Source: Chroococcus sp. CMT-3BRIN-NPC107 (lineage in GTDB: Bacteria; Cyanobacteriota; Cyanobacteriia; Cyanobacteriales; Chroococcidiopsidaceae). From it: a stretch of DNA of 64,000 nt. The notes below the pieces were generated by a model. It searched no databases. It saw only the letters and a program-made list of their open reading frames with translations, and was not told where the DNA came from. The position numbers and the translations under genes were made by a program. Numbering within the stretch: position 1 is the stretch's first letter; every line of letters starts with the position of its first letter. The DNA lies in NCBI GenBank assembly GCA_019359635.1, contig JAHHGY010000004.1:1-64000 (forward strand), written 5' to 3'. This document shows, in pieces, positions 27,944-37,843 of this stretch.

Positions 27944-29920
27944 ATGCTGGAACAAGGCACAATCAGTATCCATACTGAAAATATTTTCCCCATCATCAAA
28001 AAATCTCTCTATTCAGACCACGAGATTTTCTTACGAGAGCTTGTGTCTAACGCCGTAGATGCCATTGAAAAACTAAAAATGGTATCCCGTGCCGGAGAAT
28101 ACAACGGCGACCCTGGCGAGCCAGAAATTGTTATTGCCGTAGACAAAGACCAAAAAACTTTATCTATTACTGATAACGGCATTGGTATGACCGCCGATGA
28201 GGTGAAAAAATACATCAACCAAGTAGCTTTTTCTAGCGCCGAAGAATTTATCCAAAAATACGCAGGTAAATCCGACCAGCCAATTATCGGACACTTTGGA
28301 CTCGGCTTTTACTCATCGTTTATGGTGGCGCAAAAAGTCGAAATCGATACCTTTTCCTACAAAGAAGGCGCTCAAGCCGTCCATTGGAGTTGTGACGGTT
28401 CCCCAGAATTTAGTTTAGAGGATTCCAGCCGCACCCAACGCGGTACTACTATCACCCTATCTTTGCAAGAAGAAGAAAGCGAATACGCCGAAGTTTCTCG
28501 TATCCGCCAGCTAGTAAAAACTTACTGCGACTTTCTTCCCGTACCCATTAAGCTAGATGGCGAAGTCATCAACCGTCAAAAAGCACCTTGGCGCGAGTCT
28601 CCAAGTAGCCTAACAAAAGAGGATTATTTGGAGTTTTACCGCTACCTCTATCCTTTTCAAGAAGAACCGCTATTGTGGGTGCATCTCAATACTGATTATC
28701 CTTTCTTGCTTAATGGCATCCTCTACTTTCCCAAATTAGTACCAGATGTAGACGTTACCAAAGGACAAATTAAACTCTTTTGCAATCAAGTCTTTGTTAG
28801 CGACCATTGCGAAGAAATTATTCCCCAATTTTTGCTACCCATGCGGGGAGTAATTGACAGCGTTGATATACCTCTCAATGTATCCCGTAGCGCCTTACAA
28901 AGCGATCGCACTGTTAGAAAGATAGCAGACTACATTGCACGCAAAGTCGGCGACAGGCTCAAAGAACAGTACCGCGATAACCGTGCGGAATACATCAAAA
29001 GCTGGCAAGATATCGGCACTTTTGCCAAATTTGGTGCTCTCAACGATGACAAGTTCAAAAAGCAAGTCGAAGATATCATTATCTACCGCACTACTTACCA
29101 AGTAGCCGCAGAACAAACCCCCAACGTCCAAGTTCAAAGTAGCGGCGATGATGCTTGGACTGATGTTAACCCATCCCCCGAATCCGATCCAAATCTTCCT
29201 CAATACACCACGATTAAAGAATACCTAGAACGCAACAAAGAACGTCACGAAAACCGCGTTTTTTACTGCACCAATGAAGCCACCCAAGCAACCTATATAG
29301 AACTGCACAAAAGCCAGGGTTTAGAAGTCCTATTTATGGACTCCTTCATTGATACGCACTTTATCTCGTTTTTGGAGCAAGAATACTCCAGCGTCAAATT
29401 CTCTCGCGTAGATTCCGATTTAGACGAAAGCCTCTTAGAACAAAACAAACCTGCGGAAATTGTCGATCCCAAAACTAACAAAACCCGCAGTGAGGTAATT
29501 AAGGAGATATTTGAGCAAGCCATCAATAAACCCAAAGTTACCATCCGCACGGAGGCGATAAAGTCCGACAATCCCCAAGGAACACCACCCGCGATTGTTC
29601 TATTACCCGAATTTTTGCGCCGGATGCGAGACATGAGCGCCATGATGCAGCAACAAACCCCTCAATTTCCAGAGGAGCATATTTTGCTTGTCAATACCAC
29701 TCATCCCCTAATTCAAAACTTAGTCAATCTTAACTCTGGCGCGATCGCAATTGGTGATGGATCTTCCCCTACAGCCGAACTTGCAAACCTAATCTGTCAT
29801 CACGTTTACGACCTCGCACTGATGGCGCAAAAAGGCTTTGACGCTGAAGGAATGAACGCGTTTGTCGAACGTTCCAACCAGGTACTAACTCGCCTCACCG
29901 AACGCGCTGCAAGTAGCTAA
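27944..29920 (+). CDS. htpG: Molecular chaperone HtpG (Hsp90)
   Basis: A 658-residue Hsp90. The GHKL ATPase motifs are all present: ELVSNAVDAIEKL near residues 32-44, DNGIGM near 81, and GHFGLGFYSSFMVA near 113. Middle and dimerisation domains follow. Length agrees with cyanobacterial HtpG. The gene follows clpB on the same strand, which places two major heat-shock chaperones together. An intrinsic terminator lies just after its stop. Confidence 0.95.
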   Translation: MLEQGTISIHTENIFPIIKKSLYSDHEIFLRELVSNAVDAIEKLKMVSRAGEYNGDPGEPEIVIAVDKDQKTLSITDNGIGMTADEVKKYINQVAFSSAEEFIQKYAGKSDQPIIGHFGLGFYSSFMVAQKVEIDTFSYKEGAQAVHWSCDGSPEFSLEDSSRTQRGTTITLSLQEEESEYAEVSRIRQLVKTYCDFLPVPIKLDGEVINRQKAPWRESPSSLTKEDYLEFYRYLYPFQEEPLLWVHLNTDYPFLLNGILYFPKLVPDVDVTKGQIKLFCNQVFVSDHCEEIIPQFLLPMRGVIDSVDIPLNVSRSALQSDRTVRKIADYIARKVGDRLKEQYRDNRAEYIKSWQDIGTFAKFGALNDDKFKKQVEDIIIYRTTYQVAAEQTPNVQVQSSGDDAWTDVNPSPESDPNLPQYTTIKEYLERNKERHENRVFYCTNEATQATYIELHKSQGLEVLFMDSFIDTHFISFLEQEYSSVKFSRVDSDLDESLLEQNKPAEIVDPKTNKTRSEVIKEIFEQAINKPKVTIRTEAIKSDNPQGTPPAIVLLPEFLRRMRDMSAMMQQQTPQFPEEHILLVNTTHPLIQNLVNLNSGAIAIGDGSSPTAELANLICHHVYDLALMAQKGFDAEGMNAFVERSNQVLTRLTERAASS

Positions 29921-29932
29921 TTTGCTATGATA

Positions 29933-29970
29933 GGTGATCGCATTTTATCTAAGAGTGCGATCGCCTTTTT
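29933..29970 (+). terminator. Intrinsic terminator of htpG built from a HIP1 site
   Basis: GGTGATCGCA at 29933-29942 pairs with TGCGATCGCC at 29956-29965 (one G-T pair), followed by TTTTT at 29966-29970. The 3' arm carries GCGATCGC. The hairpin starts 12 bases after the htpG stop and separates htpG from rpmB. Confidence 0.75.
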
Positions 29971-30025
29971 CCTAAGTACCGATACAATAAAAGACTGCAC
30001 GTTAATTAACAACAAAAACCTCATT

Positions 30026-30262
30026 ATGTCCCGTACCTGCGATCTGACTGGCAAAAAAGCCAATAACGCCTTTGCAATCTCTCACTCTCACCGTCGCACC
30101 AAAAAGCTGCAAGAAGCAAACTTACAAACAAAACGTATTTGGTGGAGTCAAGGAAACCGTTGGGTAAGGCTAAAGCTTTCCACCAAAGCCATCAAAACCT
30201 TAAATAGCCGAGGAATAGCAGCTATGGCAAAAGAAGCCGGAATTAATCTCAATCATTATTAA
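30026..30262 (+). CDS. rpmB: 50S ribosomal protein L28
   Basis: A 78-residue ribosomal protein of the large subunit. It begins [19 protein letters not shown] and contains the conserved SHSHRRTKK and [15 protein letters not shown] motifs. The longer reading frame opens at 29927, but that upstream part runs through the htpG terminator and is not L28, so the ATG at 30026 is the start. Length is right for cyanobacterial L28. It is a single gene followed by a strong hairpin. Confidence 0.93.
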   Translation: MSRTCDLTGKKANNAFAISHSHRRTKKLQEANLQTKRIWWSQGNRWVRLKLSTKAIKTLNSRGIAAMAKEAGINLNHY

Positions 30263-30271
30263 GTTATTGCT

Positions 30272-30320
30272 ATTTAGGGCTAATGGTGTAGTCTGCATGG
30301 TTCAACCATTAGCCCTAAAT
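30272..30320 (+). terminator. 16-bp perfect hairpin after rpmB
   Basis: ATTTAGGGCTAATGGT at 30272-30287 pairs without mismatch with 30305-30320 around a 17-base loop. It lies 10 bases after the rpmB stop. There is no T-tract, so it may stabilise the 3' end of the rpmB message or stop transcription in another way. Confidence 0.6.
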
Positions 30321-30695
30321 TATAAGTTATATTTACTAAGTTACTTTTGCGATGGTTTTGGGTAAGATAACCTCAGCAAGATATTTATAATTATTTCTAC
30401 TTACAAAATTACAAAATTTAAGTTGCTACCTAAAAAGCACGTATTTTTAGCGTAAACTTTCGCGTTGCCAGTAATATCACGCACGACTTAGTAGCATTCA
30501 ATGTAATAAAATTAGTAATTATCCCATATCTAATAGAAGATTTAACTGCTAAAAAAAGTAGTTATAAGAGCAATTTATTATTTTTACAAAAGTATAAAAA
30601 TTTATAAGTACACATTATTTTATTCAGTTTGAGCCTTGGCTGCAAATCGCCCCAACATTTTTTTACCTGTAAAAACACCACCAACAAAAGTAGTT
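30321..30695. other. AT-rich upstream region of the hps-type operon
   Basis: About 375 bases with no coding signal that I can defend. The part at 30480-30640 is very AT-rich and is the likely promoter and leader of the hpsA operon. I cannot place a particular sigma-factor site. Confidence 0.45.
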
Positions 30696-33600
30696 ATGTC
30701 AACCAACAAGCAAGATAAAGCTAAACAAAATTTACTTAAACAAATTAAGCAGCCATCTAAAAAGACGGCTCCTAAACACCAGATTCAATGGTTGTTGCGT
30801 AGTTTGCTTGTTAGAGGTAGCTCCAATTTTGAGGCAGGCTTTGTACTGCCTACCGTAGCAATGGTATCGCTCGTAGTTGTACTACTGTCTGTGGCGTTGG
30901 TAGTACGCGCTTTTGACCGCTCTAAAAATGCTAGTAACGTCCGAGTCAATCAGGTAGTGCTAAATGCTGCTACTCCTGCTGTTGATCGGGCTAAAGCAAA
31001 ATTGAAGGCTTTACTGTCAGACCCTACGTTACCACGAGATACACCTTCTGACATTGCTCTATATAACGCTATCAATAGTAGCAGATATACGTTCGGCGAT
31101 GAAACTCAATTGAAACTTGTTAAGGATATTAATGGCAATGGCACTATTGAAAAGCAGCCTGATTCGTCAAGATATGTTTTAGAAAATGATGAAACTCTAA
31201 GCACTGCTTGGAAATTTCCCGTTGATACTGATAATAATGGTAAGTTTGATAGCTACACCCTCTATAGTATTACCTTCCGTAGTCCTAGTCGTGGAACAGA
31301 TGGAAAGTTTAATAGAGTTAGAAATCCATTAGAGGCAAGAACACCACCTATGAAAGGTGCGTTAAGTAGGCAATGCGAGAATACTGCTGGTACTAGCTCT
31401 AGCTTGGTGGGCGAATCTAGTTGGTATAAATCGGGTAGCAAGCTAACCAAAAGTTTTTTTGCCTACACTGCTACAGTACCAATTACCGCTTCTCCTGGTG
31501 AGGGCTATGAGGTATATGCAGGTAATAAAGGCTTTACTGCTCTAGAGTATCAGCAAGACCAGAGCCGAGTTCCTCTAAATAACAACGCAGCTTTATTTCA
31601 AGACGACCTTGAACTTAGTCCTGGCCCTGCATTTCGTATGAATGGCAAAATATTTACAAATGCAAATTTATTAATAGGAGGGCATGGGGGAGCAATTAGA
31701 CTATATCAAGTTAGTAGCAAAAATTCCTGCTTTTATAAAGAGGAAAACAGCAAAATCAATGTTGGTGGCAATGTGGGAACTGGAAACATTGCAGATACTA
31801 CTGACCAAACAGCAGTGACTATCGATCTTTTTAAGGGACTAGGAAACGCTCCTGGTACTGCCACAATTGATGGAAGCAATAGGTCTACAACTTTTAGTGG
31901 AGGAAACAAAGTAGGATACAACGATGCCGCTTATACTGCACGAATTGCTTTGATGAAGCAGAAGGCACTGACTTTCTCTACAACTAATCCACCAACCGTT
32001 ACAAGTGTCAATAGTGTAGCTGAGTACCCCGCAGCAGTCAAGGATGGGTTTAGAGCTAAGGTCACAGCACTTGGAGGTAATAGCTTAAATCCTCAAGATG
32101 TTCTTGCTGACCAGATTGAGATTTACTTAAAAGATCGTACTCGCCGCGTCCCTTTCGCAGAAATCGGATTTGGGGCAAATGCACTAAGTTCATACACCAG
32201 TGCAAATATTTTTACTTCAGGCATAGCGATCGATCCACCTGCTGTCTGGCGCGAACCTACAACTGCTAATACTGGACTTACTCTCAATACAGATAATTTA
32301 AAACAGACCCAACCAGAGAAGCAGCAAGAGGAGGGTATAGAAACCTACTTAGGCGATCGCATTAATGTAGGGAACAATCTTCCCGCTATCTGGAAGAACG
32401 GTACCTCATACATTACAGATCCACTTGAAAAACTATTTCTTGGCAGCACGATTAAATGGACAGCACCAAGTGACAAGCCTCGCTATCGTACTACTCAAGT
32501 GGTAGCGCTTCCTGATATAGGAATATCTGACCGTAATGGCTTTTGGGAAGACGCAGCCGCCCAACAACCTGCAAACAATTTATCCAACACAGGCGGTCTG
32601 CGAGTGATAACTGGAGCAGGAATTTATCACAACTTGGCATCTACTAATACAGTTTTATCTGCTACCTCTTTTCTACGAGCTACTCCCACAACCCTTGACA
32701 ACGGTACATCTATTCCCATTGCCCCTCTTTTAGCAGGTGATACCACAGCTACAGCTATCCCCTATACTTTGATTTGGCCTGACACTATGCCCATGTCAGG
32801 TGGCGCAGACGATCCAATTACAACAGGTGTAAATGAGAGTATCGCACCACCACATTTACGGATGCGGGCTACAGCAGTTTATCACTATGTTAGTAGTGCT
32901 GGAACGAGCCAAACTCCCATTGCTTGTGTTAGTAGCTACTACGATCCCACGAATGCCACTACTGCCAAAAACAAAATCAATTTTGACGGTGGGTATGGTA
33001 CTGATACAACTAATGGTAGGTCAAACAATGGAGTTGTCTATCTTACTCCTTATAGCAGCAACACTGATAGGGTAACGGCGATCGCCACTAACTTGGCGGA
33101 GTTAAAAGCGCAAGCAAAACTAATGTTTCCTAATGGACGCATTGTCAATGAACCTTTACAAAAAGCTCTTGTAAAACTTAATGGAAGCGGAGGGTTGTTA
33201 GATAGCAATAAGCCTCTAAGTCTATCTGAAAACTCAGCGATCGATACAGCTATTTGTAGTATCAAAATCTTGGACACTACCCTTAGTCCTAGTACAAGTC
33301 CTGTGTTCCCTCATGGAGCGATCCGAGAAGCAACTTTCCTTAATGCTAGGGAAATTAAGGCAATTGATAAAACTGCAAGCAACTATGATCTAGAACTAGA
33401 ACAACGGCAACCCTTAGAAATTCGGGTGACTGATATTAATCTAGACAGCGACCCTGCCAAAGGCATTACAAAAAAAACAATCGGCACAAACGAGTATGTA
33501 TTGCCCAATAGCGGCATTATTTATGCTAGTCGAGATGATGGATTACTTGATTTAAGTGATACCAGTGCTGAAAAAGAGCTAATTAGCCCTACTGATTTCA

Positions 33601-36014
33601 AACTCGATCCTACACGCCGTCCCAATAGTATTAGGCTAATTAATGGCAGTAACTTAGAACGAGATGATGACTACAGAGCAGAAGAAAAGGGCTTAACTTT
33701 AGTCACTAATTTGCCTGCTTACATTCGGGGAAACTTCAACTTGCACGAGCAGTCAGGTACATCTACAGACCCTACTGAAGAATTTACAGACACATTAGAG
33801 AACGACTGGAGCGACTTCTACTCTCGTAATACAACTCTCAATACCAACTTTGCTTGTCGTAAAGGGCAAACGGGCTGCGGTAGTAATGGCGATCAATGGC
33901 GCGCTGCAACTATTATTTCTGATGCTATGGTACTGCTATCGGGCAGTTTTCGAGATGGTTTCCGCAATCAGGGAGACTACGATCTCAACAATAATGCAGG
34001 TACTTCTGTCACTCAAGCTCGTAAGAAAAATGGCTTCTGGGACAACAGCTTTGTTCCCAGTGCTTTATGGTGGAATACAAGCAATACTGACAACGCTTAT
34101 CCTGATGAGAAAACTACCGATAGTTATCTAAGTTCCTACTTAACGAACACAATAACACCAGTTCAGAGGCGGGTAGATTTTCCTGAATACTTGATGGAAT
34201 ATTGTCCGAAAATACCTGTTTCGTTATGCACTCCATCTGACTGGGTAATTAATACTCTCAATTTAAAGGCAACCGGAGCTATTAATCTACCCTTTGTTCC
34301 TACTATCCATCAGGCAGGCACAACGGCGACAGCCCCATCTTCTAATGTCGAGCGCTACGCCCGCCGTCTTGCTTTCAAAAGAAAGAGCGACAACACACTT
34401 GAACTAACAGATGTGAACGGTGAGGCTACCCCCATACCACTAGGAATTAATTCTCTTGGTGTAATAAAAGAATTTCCTTACAGCACTGATGCTACAGCAA
34501 CCCTTCCCCGCACAGCAGATAATGCTCTTTGGTATCAGACGACAACTAACAGGGCTGGCAAACCGAACCTTAATACCACATTTGAAACTGACCAGCCATT
34601 ATCCTATACAGGCGAAACTAAACTTGTTTCGCCTCCTACTCCTGATATTCTAGGTGTACCTAGCCTTAACTTACCAGAAAGTAACCCGGCTTCTGGGTAC
34701 ACAATATGCACTAAAAATGATGGTGCTACAAGTAGTCCTTCAGTTAAGAGTAGTAGTACCTTGGGACTTAGTTGTAACAGTGGCGCTAACAATGCTTATG
34801 ATGCAGCACAAGCAACGCTTACTGGCTTACTCGCTCTAAATCCTACTACTTCCACGACAGATAACATTGTTGTGCCTACTCGAACTGGAACTACTGGCGC
34901 ATTTCCTGCGGCGGCTGGGACAACAACAGTTTTTACTAGCAATCCTTCTGCTCCTACTCAACCTGTTGTCAACGTTATTGATGTAGGCGGTGATTTTGCT
35001 GTGAATACTGGAGACACAATTATCAAACTTGTGGGGAATGAAAATTCCATATTCGTCTTTAGAAGCTCTGGAAGTAGCCTAGATTTTGGAGATTCTAATG
35101 GTTGTAGTACTTGTCGCGGCGTTAAATTAGTCCGAGAGGGGGTTGAGGCAAATAATATATTTTGGGCTGCAAACTCTAACATGAAATGGAATACAGTTAG
35201 TTCAACCTTCCCTCATACACTAGCTGGTACTTTCATTAACAAAGGCACTGGAAGTCCTAAGTGGAATAATTTAATCATTGAAGGTGGTCGAATTTTGGAT
35301 GTAAATGGTATCCCATCCAGTAGTAACTTTAGCTCTGATACTAGAATCTATGCGATTGCGTCTAATGGTCAGCCTTTATTAGTACCAGTCCTCCAAATTC
35401 ATAGCCCAGAAGGAACTCCTTCTAACAGCAGTACCGATTTACCAACTGATGGCAATCTCGATGGTCAGTGGTTACAACGTGTAACGGCTGACAACGTAAC
35501 CATTAATGCTGTTTTTGTATCAGGCAACAGTCCTAGCCGACCAGAAGAAGGTGATTTAGCGGGTCTGCATAACTTTGTACGTTTTATAGAAAGATGGGCA
35601 GATAAACCACTCAATATTAAGGGTAGCTTCATGCAACTTAGTCGCAGTGCTTACGCTACAGCACCATTCACAAATGTACTAGCTGCCAAACAATCAGCTA
35701 ACGATGGTACTCTGAGCATTTTTGGATATAGCTCCACTTCTTACAAAGGAAATAGCAGAGGCTATTACACTCCACCAACTCGGCAATGGGGGTTTGATGT
35801 AGGACTTTTGTCTCAGTCTCCAGACCTTTTTGCCCAAAAATTTACACTACCACCAACGACTCCTCCCGATGAATTTTTTAGGCAAGTAGGACAAGACGAT
35901 GCTTGGGTGAATAATTTGCTCTGTGCCGCAGAAAAATTGCCTCCAGCTACAGCTTATACTGCCGCCATCAACCAACGTCCTAACAATTGTCTAGCTATTA
36001 GTCTCTATCAATAA
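30696..36014 (+). CDS. hpsA: Hormogonium polysaccharide biosynthesis protein HpsA-like
   Basis: A giant protein of about 1770 residues. Near residues 46-70 it has a prepilin-like segment (EAGFVLPTVAMVSLVVVLLS) after a positive leader, followed by a long extracytoplasmic part with the HpsA pattern (NAATPAVDRAKAKLKALL). In Nostoc punctiforme, hpsA heads a locus needed for polysaccharide secretion and gliding. Residues about 1345-1530 look like an ice-binding (DUF3494-type) adhesin fold: NNAYDAAQATLTG, SIFVFRSSGSSLDFG, EANNIFWAANS. I prefer the ATG at 30696 over the TTG at 30636, which adds 20 residues. Four pseudopilin genes follow on the same strand. Confidence 0.82.
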   Translation: MSTNKQDKAKQNLLKQIKQPSKKTAPKHQIQWLLRSLLVRGSSNFEAGFVLPTVAMVSLVVVLLSVALVVRAFDRSKNASNVRVNQVVLNAATPAVDRAKAKLKALLSDPTLPRDTPSDIALYNAINSSRYTFGDETQLKLVKDINGNGTIEKQPDSSRYVLENDETLSTAWKFPVDTDNNGKFDSYTLYSITFRSPSRGTDGKFNRVRNPLEARTPPMKGALSRQCENTAGTSSSLVGESSWYKSGSKLTKSFFAYTATVPITASPGEGYEVYAGNKGFTALEYQQDQSRVPLNNNAALFQDDLELSPGPAFRMNGKIFTNANLLIGGHGGAIRLYQVSSKNSCFYKEENSKINVGGNVGTGNIADTTDQTAVTIDLFKGLGNAPGTATIDGSNRSTTFSGGNKVGYNDAAYTARIALMKQKALTFSTTNPPTVTSVNSVAEYPAAVKDGFRAKVTALGGNSLNPQDVLADQIEIYLKDRTRRVPFAEIGFGANALSSYTSANIFTSGIAIDPPAVWREPTTANTGLTLNTDNLKQTQPEKQQEEGIETYLGDRINVGNNLPAIWKNGTSYITDPLEKLFLGSTIKWTAPSDKPRYRTTQVVALPDIGISDRNGFWEDAAAQQPANNLSNTGGLRVITGAGIYHNLASTNTVLSATSFLRATPTTLDNGTSIPIAPLLAGDTTATAIPYTLIWPDTMPMSGGADDPITTGVNESIAPPHLRMRATAVYHYVSSAGTSQTPIACVSSYYDPTNATTAKNKINFDGGYGTDTTNGRSNNGVVYLTPYSSNTDRVTAIATNLAELKAQAKLMFPNGRIVNEPLQKALVKLNGSGGLLDSNKPLSLSENSAIDTAICSIKILDTTLSPSTSPVFPHGAIREATFLNAREIKAIDKTASNYDLELEQRQPLEIRVTDINLDSDPAKGITKKTIGTNEYVLPNSGIIYASRDDGLLDLSDTSAEKELISPTDFKLDPTRRPNSIRLINGSNLERDDDYRAEEKGLTLVTNLPAYIRGNFNLHEQSGTSTDPTEEFTDTLENDWSDFYSRNTTLNTNFACRKGQTGCGSNGDQWRAATIISDAMVLLSGSFRDGFRNQGDYDLNNNAGTSVTQARKKNGFWDNSFVPSALWWNTSNTDNAYPDEKTTDSYLSSYLTNTITPVQRRVDFPEYLMEYCPKIPVSLCTPSDWVINTLNLKATGAINLPFVPTIHQAGTTATAPSSNVERYARRLAFKRKSDNTLELTDVNGEATPIPLGINSLGVIKEFPYSTDATATLPRTADNALWYQTTTNRAGKPNLNTTFETDQPLSYTGETKLVSPPTPDILGVPSLNLPESNPASGYTICTKNDGATSSPSVKSSSTLGLSCNSGANNAYDAAQATLTGLLALNPTTSTTDNIVVPTRTGTTGAFPAAAGTTTVFTSNPSAPTQPVVNVIDVGGDFAVNTGDTIIKLVGNENSIFVFRSSGSSLDFGDSNGCSTCRGVKLVREGVEANNIFWAANSNMKWNTVSSTFPHTLAGTFINKGTGSPKWNNLIIEGGRILDVNGIPSSSNFSSDTRIYAIASNGQPLLVPVLQIHSPEGTPSNSSTDLPTDGNLDGQWLQRVTADNVTINAVFVSGNSPSRPEEGDLAGLHNFVRFIERWADKPLNIKGSFMQLSRSAYATAPFTNVLAAKQSANDGTLSIFGYSSTSYKGNSRGYYTPPTRQWGFDVGLLSQSPDLFAQKFTLPPTTPPDEFFRQVGQDDAWVNNLLCAAEKLPPATAYTAAINQRPNNCLAISLYQ

Positions 36015-36054
36015 CTAGCACTACAGTTTTAAATTCTGTAGCTACTGACTAACT

Positions 36055-36753
36055 ATGATTACATCCAAACAAAAGCAACTTCTTACTTTATCTAGTCAAT
36101 CGGGTTTCACTATTATTGAGTCTTTGATGGCTGTAATTGTAGTTGCGATCTTGATGACAGCGATCGCCCCCGCGATCGCTTTATCCGTAGCTACACGAGT
36201 CCAGGCAAGGCGAATAGAATTAGCGTCTCAAGCAGCTAGAGCTTATGTTGATGGAGTAAAAGCCGGAACTATTACTGCTCCCTTCTACACTGTCACACTA
36301 TCGGAAGTGAATGCAACAACTAAGGTGTTTACATCGGCTCGCTCCAACTTTGCAGCTATTGCGGCTCCTACAAATACTACAGGTAGCTTATCGTGTACTC
36401 CTCCGATAACAACTCCTGCAACTACAACAAACTATTACTGTGCAAACACTACTACATTAAGTTTGTACTGTATTAATGGCGATGAGACAGCAGGCTGTAG
36501 CAGTAATAGTGTTAGAGACTTAGTAATTCAATCTTTTCGCACAAGTAATGACCAAAATTACTTGATGGGAGTACGAGTTTATCGGACAGATGGTTTCAAG
36601 ACTTCTGGTGCTTTTGAATTAGGAGGACAGCAAGCTACTTTTACTGGTGGACTTGGCAAGCCTAAAGCTCCCCTATTACAAATGACTACAGAAATTACTA
36701 GCTCTCAGCCTGTATATCAGGACTACTGCAATCGCCTGGGCGGTTGTACTTAA
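36055..36753 (+). CDS. hpsB: Hormogonium polysaccharide secretion pseudopilin HpsB-like
   Basis: A 232-residue prepilin-type protein. The processing site and helix are GFTIIESLMAVIVVAILM, with cleavage after G at about residue 18 and Glu at +5. The soluble domain has cysteine pairs (SCTPP, YYCAN, LYCINGDETAGC) that may form disulfides. It begins 40 bases after hpsA and ends 3 bases before the next pseudopilin gene, so it is in the operon. Processing would need a prepilin peptidase from elsewhere in the genome. Confidence 0.78.
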   Translation: MITSKQKQLLTLSSQSGFTIIESLMAVIVVAILMTAIAPAIALSVATRVQARRIELASQAARAYVDGVKAGTITAPFYTVTLSEVNATTKVFTSARSNFAAIAAPTNTTGSLSCTPPITTPATTTNYYCANTTTLSLYCINGDETAGCSSNSVRDLVIQSFRTSNDQNYLMGVRVYRTDGFKTSGAFELGGQQATFTGGLGKPKAPLLQMTTEITSSQPVYQDYCNRLGGCT

Positions 36754-36756
36754 ATT

Positions 36757-37794
36757 ATGCTTGCCAAAGTTATATCTAATATTGGAGCGATCGCACCCAT
36801 GCTTGGTTTACTGACCAAATTAATGAAAAAAGCACCAAAACGCTCTGAACAGGGCTTTACCCTAATTGAACTATTGGTGGCTATGGTTATCGCCACTCTA
36901 GTGATTACACCTTTATTAGGGTTTATGATAGATATTCTAAATCGCGATCGTATTGAACAAGCAAAAGCAACTTCTGAAGCTGAAATTCAAGCTGCCATTG
37001 ATTACATCGCTCAAGATTTGGAACAAGCAGTTTATATCTACGATGCTACTGGGTTGGATAACATCTCGAATTTGACTGCTGGCACAACTTCTGGTATTAA
37101 AGATCAAATTCCACCTGTAGCGGAAGCTGATGGTTGTGGAAGTGCAACACCTACCTGTGTACCCATTCTTGTTTTTTGGAAGCGCGAACCTAGAAAGCAA
37201 ATCATTCCCAACACTGTTACTACTAGCTGCGCTGGGACAAATGCCCCTTCTTGCGACGACACCTTTGTTTACTCTTTAGTTTCCTACTACTTAGTTAAAG
37301 GTGCTACTGCTAACAAGTGGTCTAATACTGCTCGTATTGCTAGATTCCAAATCAAAAACGGAGTAATAAATCCTACCACTCCTACTACTACAACGGGTGG
37401 TGTTACTAGTCCTAACAATCTTGTAGAATCCGATCCAGGATTTAATCTTTTTGATGTCTCCTTGCCAGGTACTACTCTTCAAGACAAGATGAACCGTTGG
37501 CAGAAAGCATCCGCAGCTTACACAGCCAAGGCTGATGTACTAGTTGATTTTATCGATCAAAGTACAATTGGAATTACACCAAGTTGTCCTGCGACAACTC
37601 AACCAGTACCATCGACTTTAGTTGGTGGTTTTTATGCTTGTATTGACTCATCTAGAACTTTGGCGCAAGTTTTTATCAGGGGAAATGCCCTTGCCCGTAT
37701 ACAACAAAGTAACACCTATACTACAAGTCAGTCTACTTATTTTCCAACTGCAAATATTCAAGTTAAAGGACGTAGTTTTTTAAGTGTTAACTAA
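36757..37794 (+). CDS. hpsC: Hormogonium polysaccharide secretion pseudopilin HpsC-like
   Basis: A 345-residue pseudopilin with the leader QGFTLIELLVAMVIATLVI; cleavage should fall after the glycine near residue 34. The long helix continues as RDRIEQAKATSEAEIQAAID, then a C-rich globular domain, and the protein ends in VKGRSFLSVN. The leader is long for the class, so an internal start (ATG near 36799 or 36823) is possible. It corresponds to the large minor pseudopilin (GspJ/PilW-like) of such clusters. Confidence 0.75.
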   Translation: MLAKVISNIGAIAPMLGLLTKLMKKAPKRSEQGFTLIELLVAMVIATLVITPLLGFMIDILNRDRIEQAKATSEAEIQAAIDYIAQDLEQAVYIYDATGLDNISNLTAGTTSGIKDQIPPVAEADGCGSATPTCVPILVFWKREPRKQIIPNTVTTSCAGTNAPSCDDTFVYSLVSYYLVKGATANKWSNTARIARFQIKNGVINPTTPTTTTGGVTSPNNLVESDPGFNLFDVSLPGTTLQDKMNRWQKASAAYTAKADVLVDFIDQSTIGITPSCPATTQPVPSTLVGGFYACIDSSRTLAQVFIRGNALARIQQSNTYTTSQSTYFPTANIQVKGRSFLSVN

Positions 37795-37843
37795 TCTTTT
37801 TTATACATACTCAGAACGGAAGTAGAAAATTAAACAAAAGAGT

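Noticed and set aside
29927..30025. Upstream extension of the L28 reading frame
   Set aside because: It runs through the htpG terminator; L28 homology begins at the ATG at 30026.
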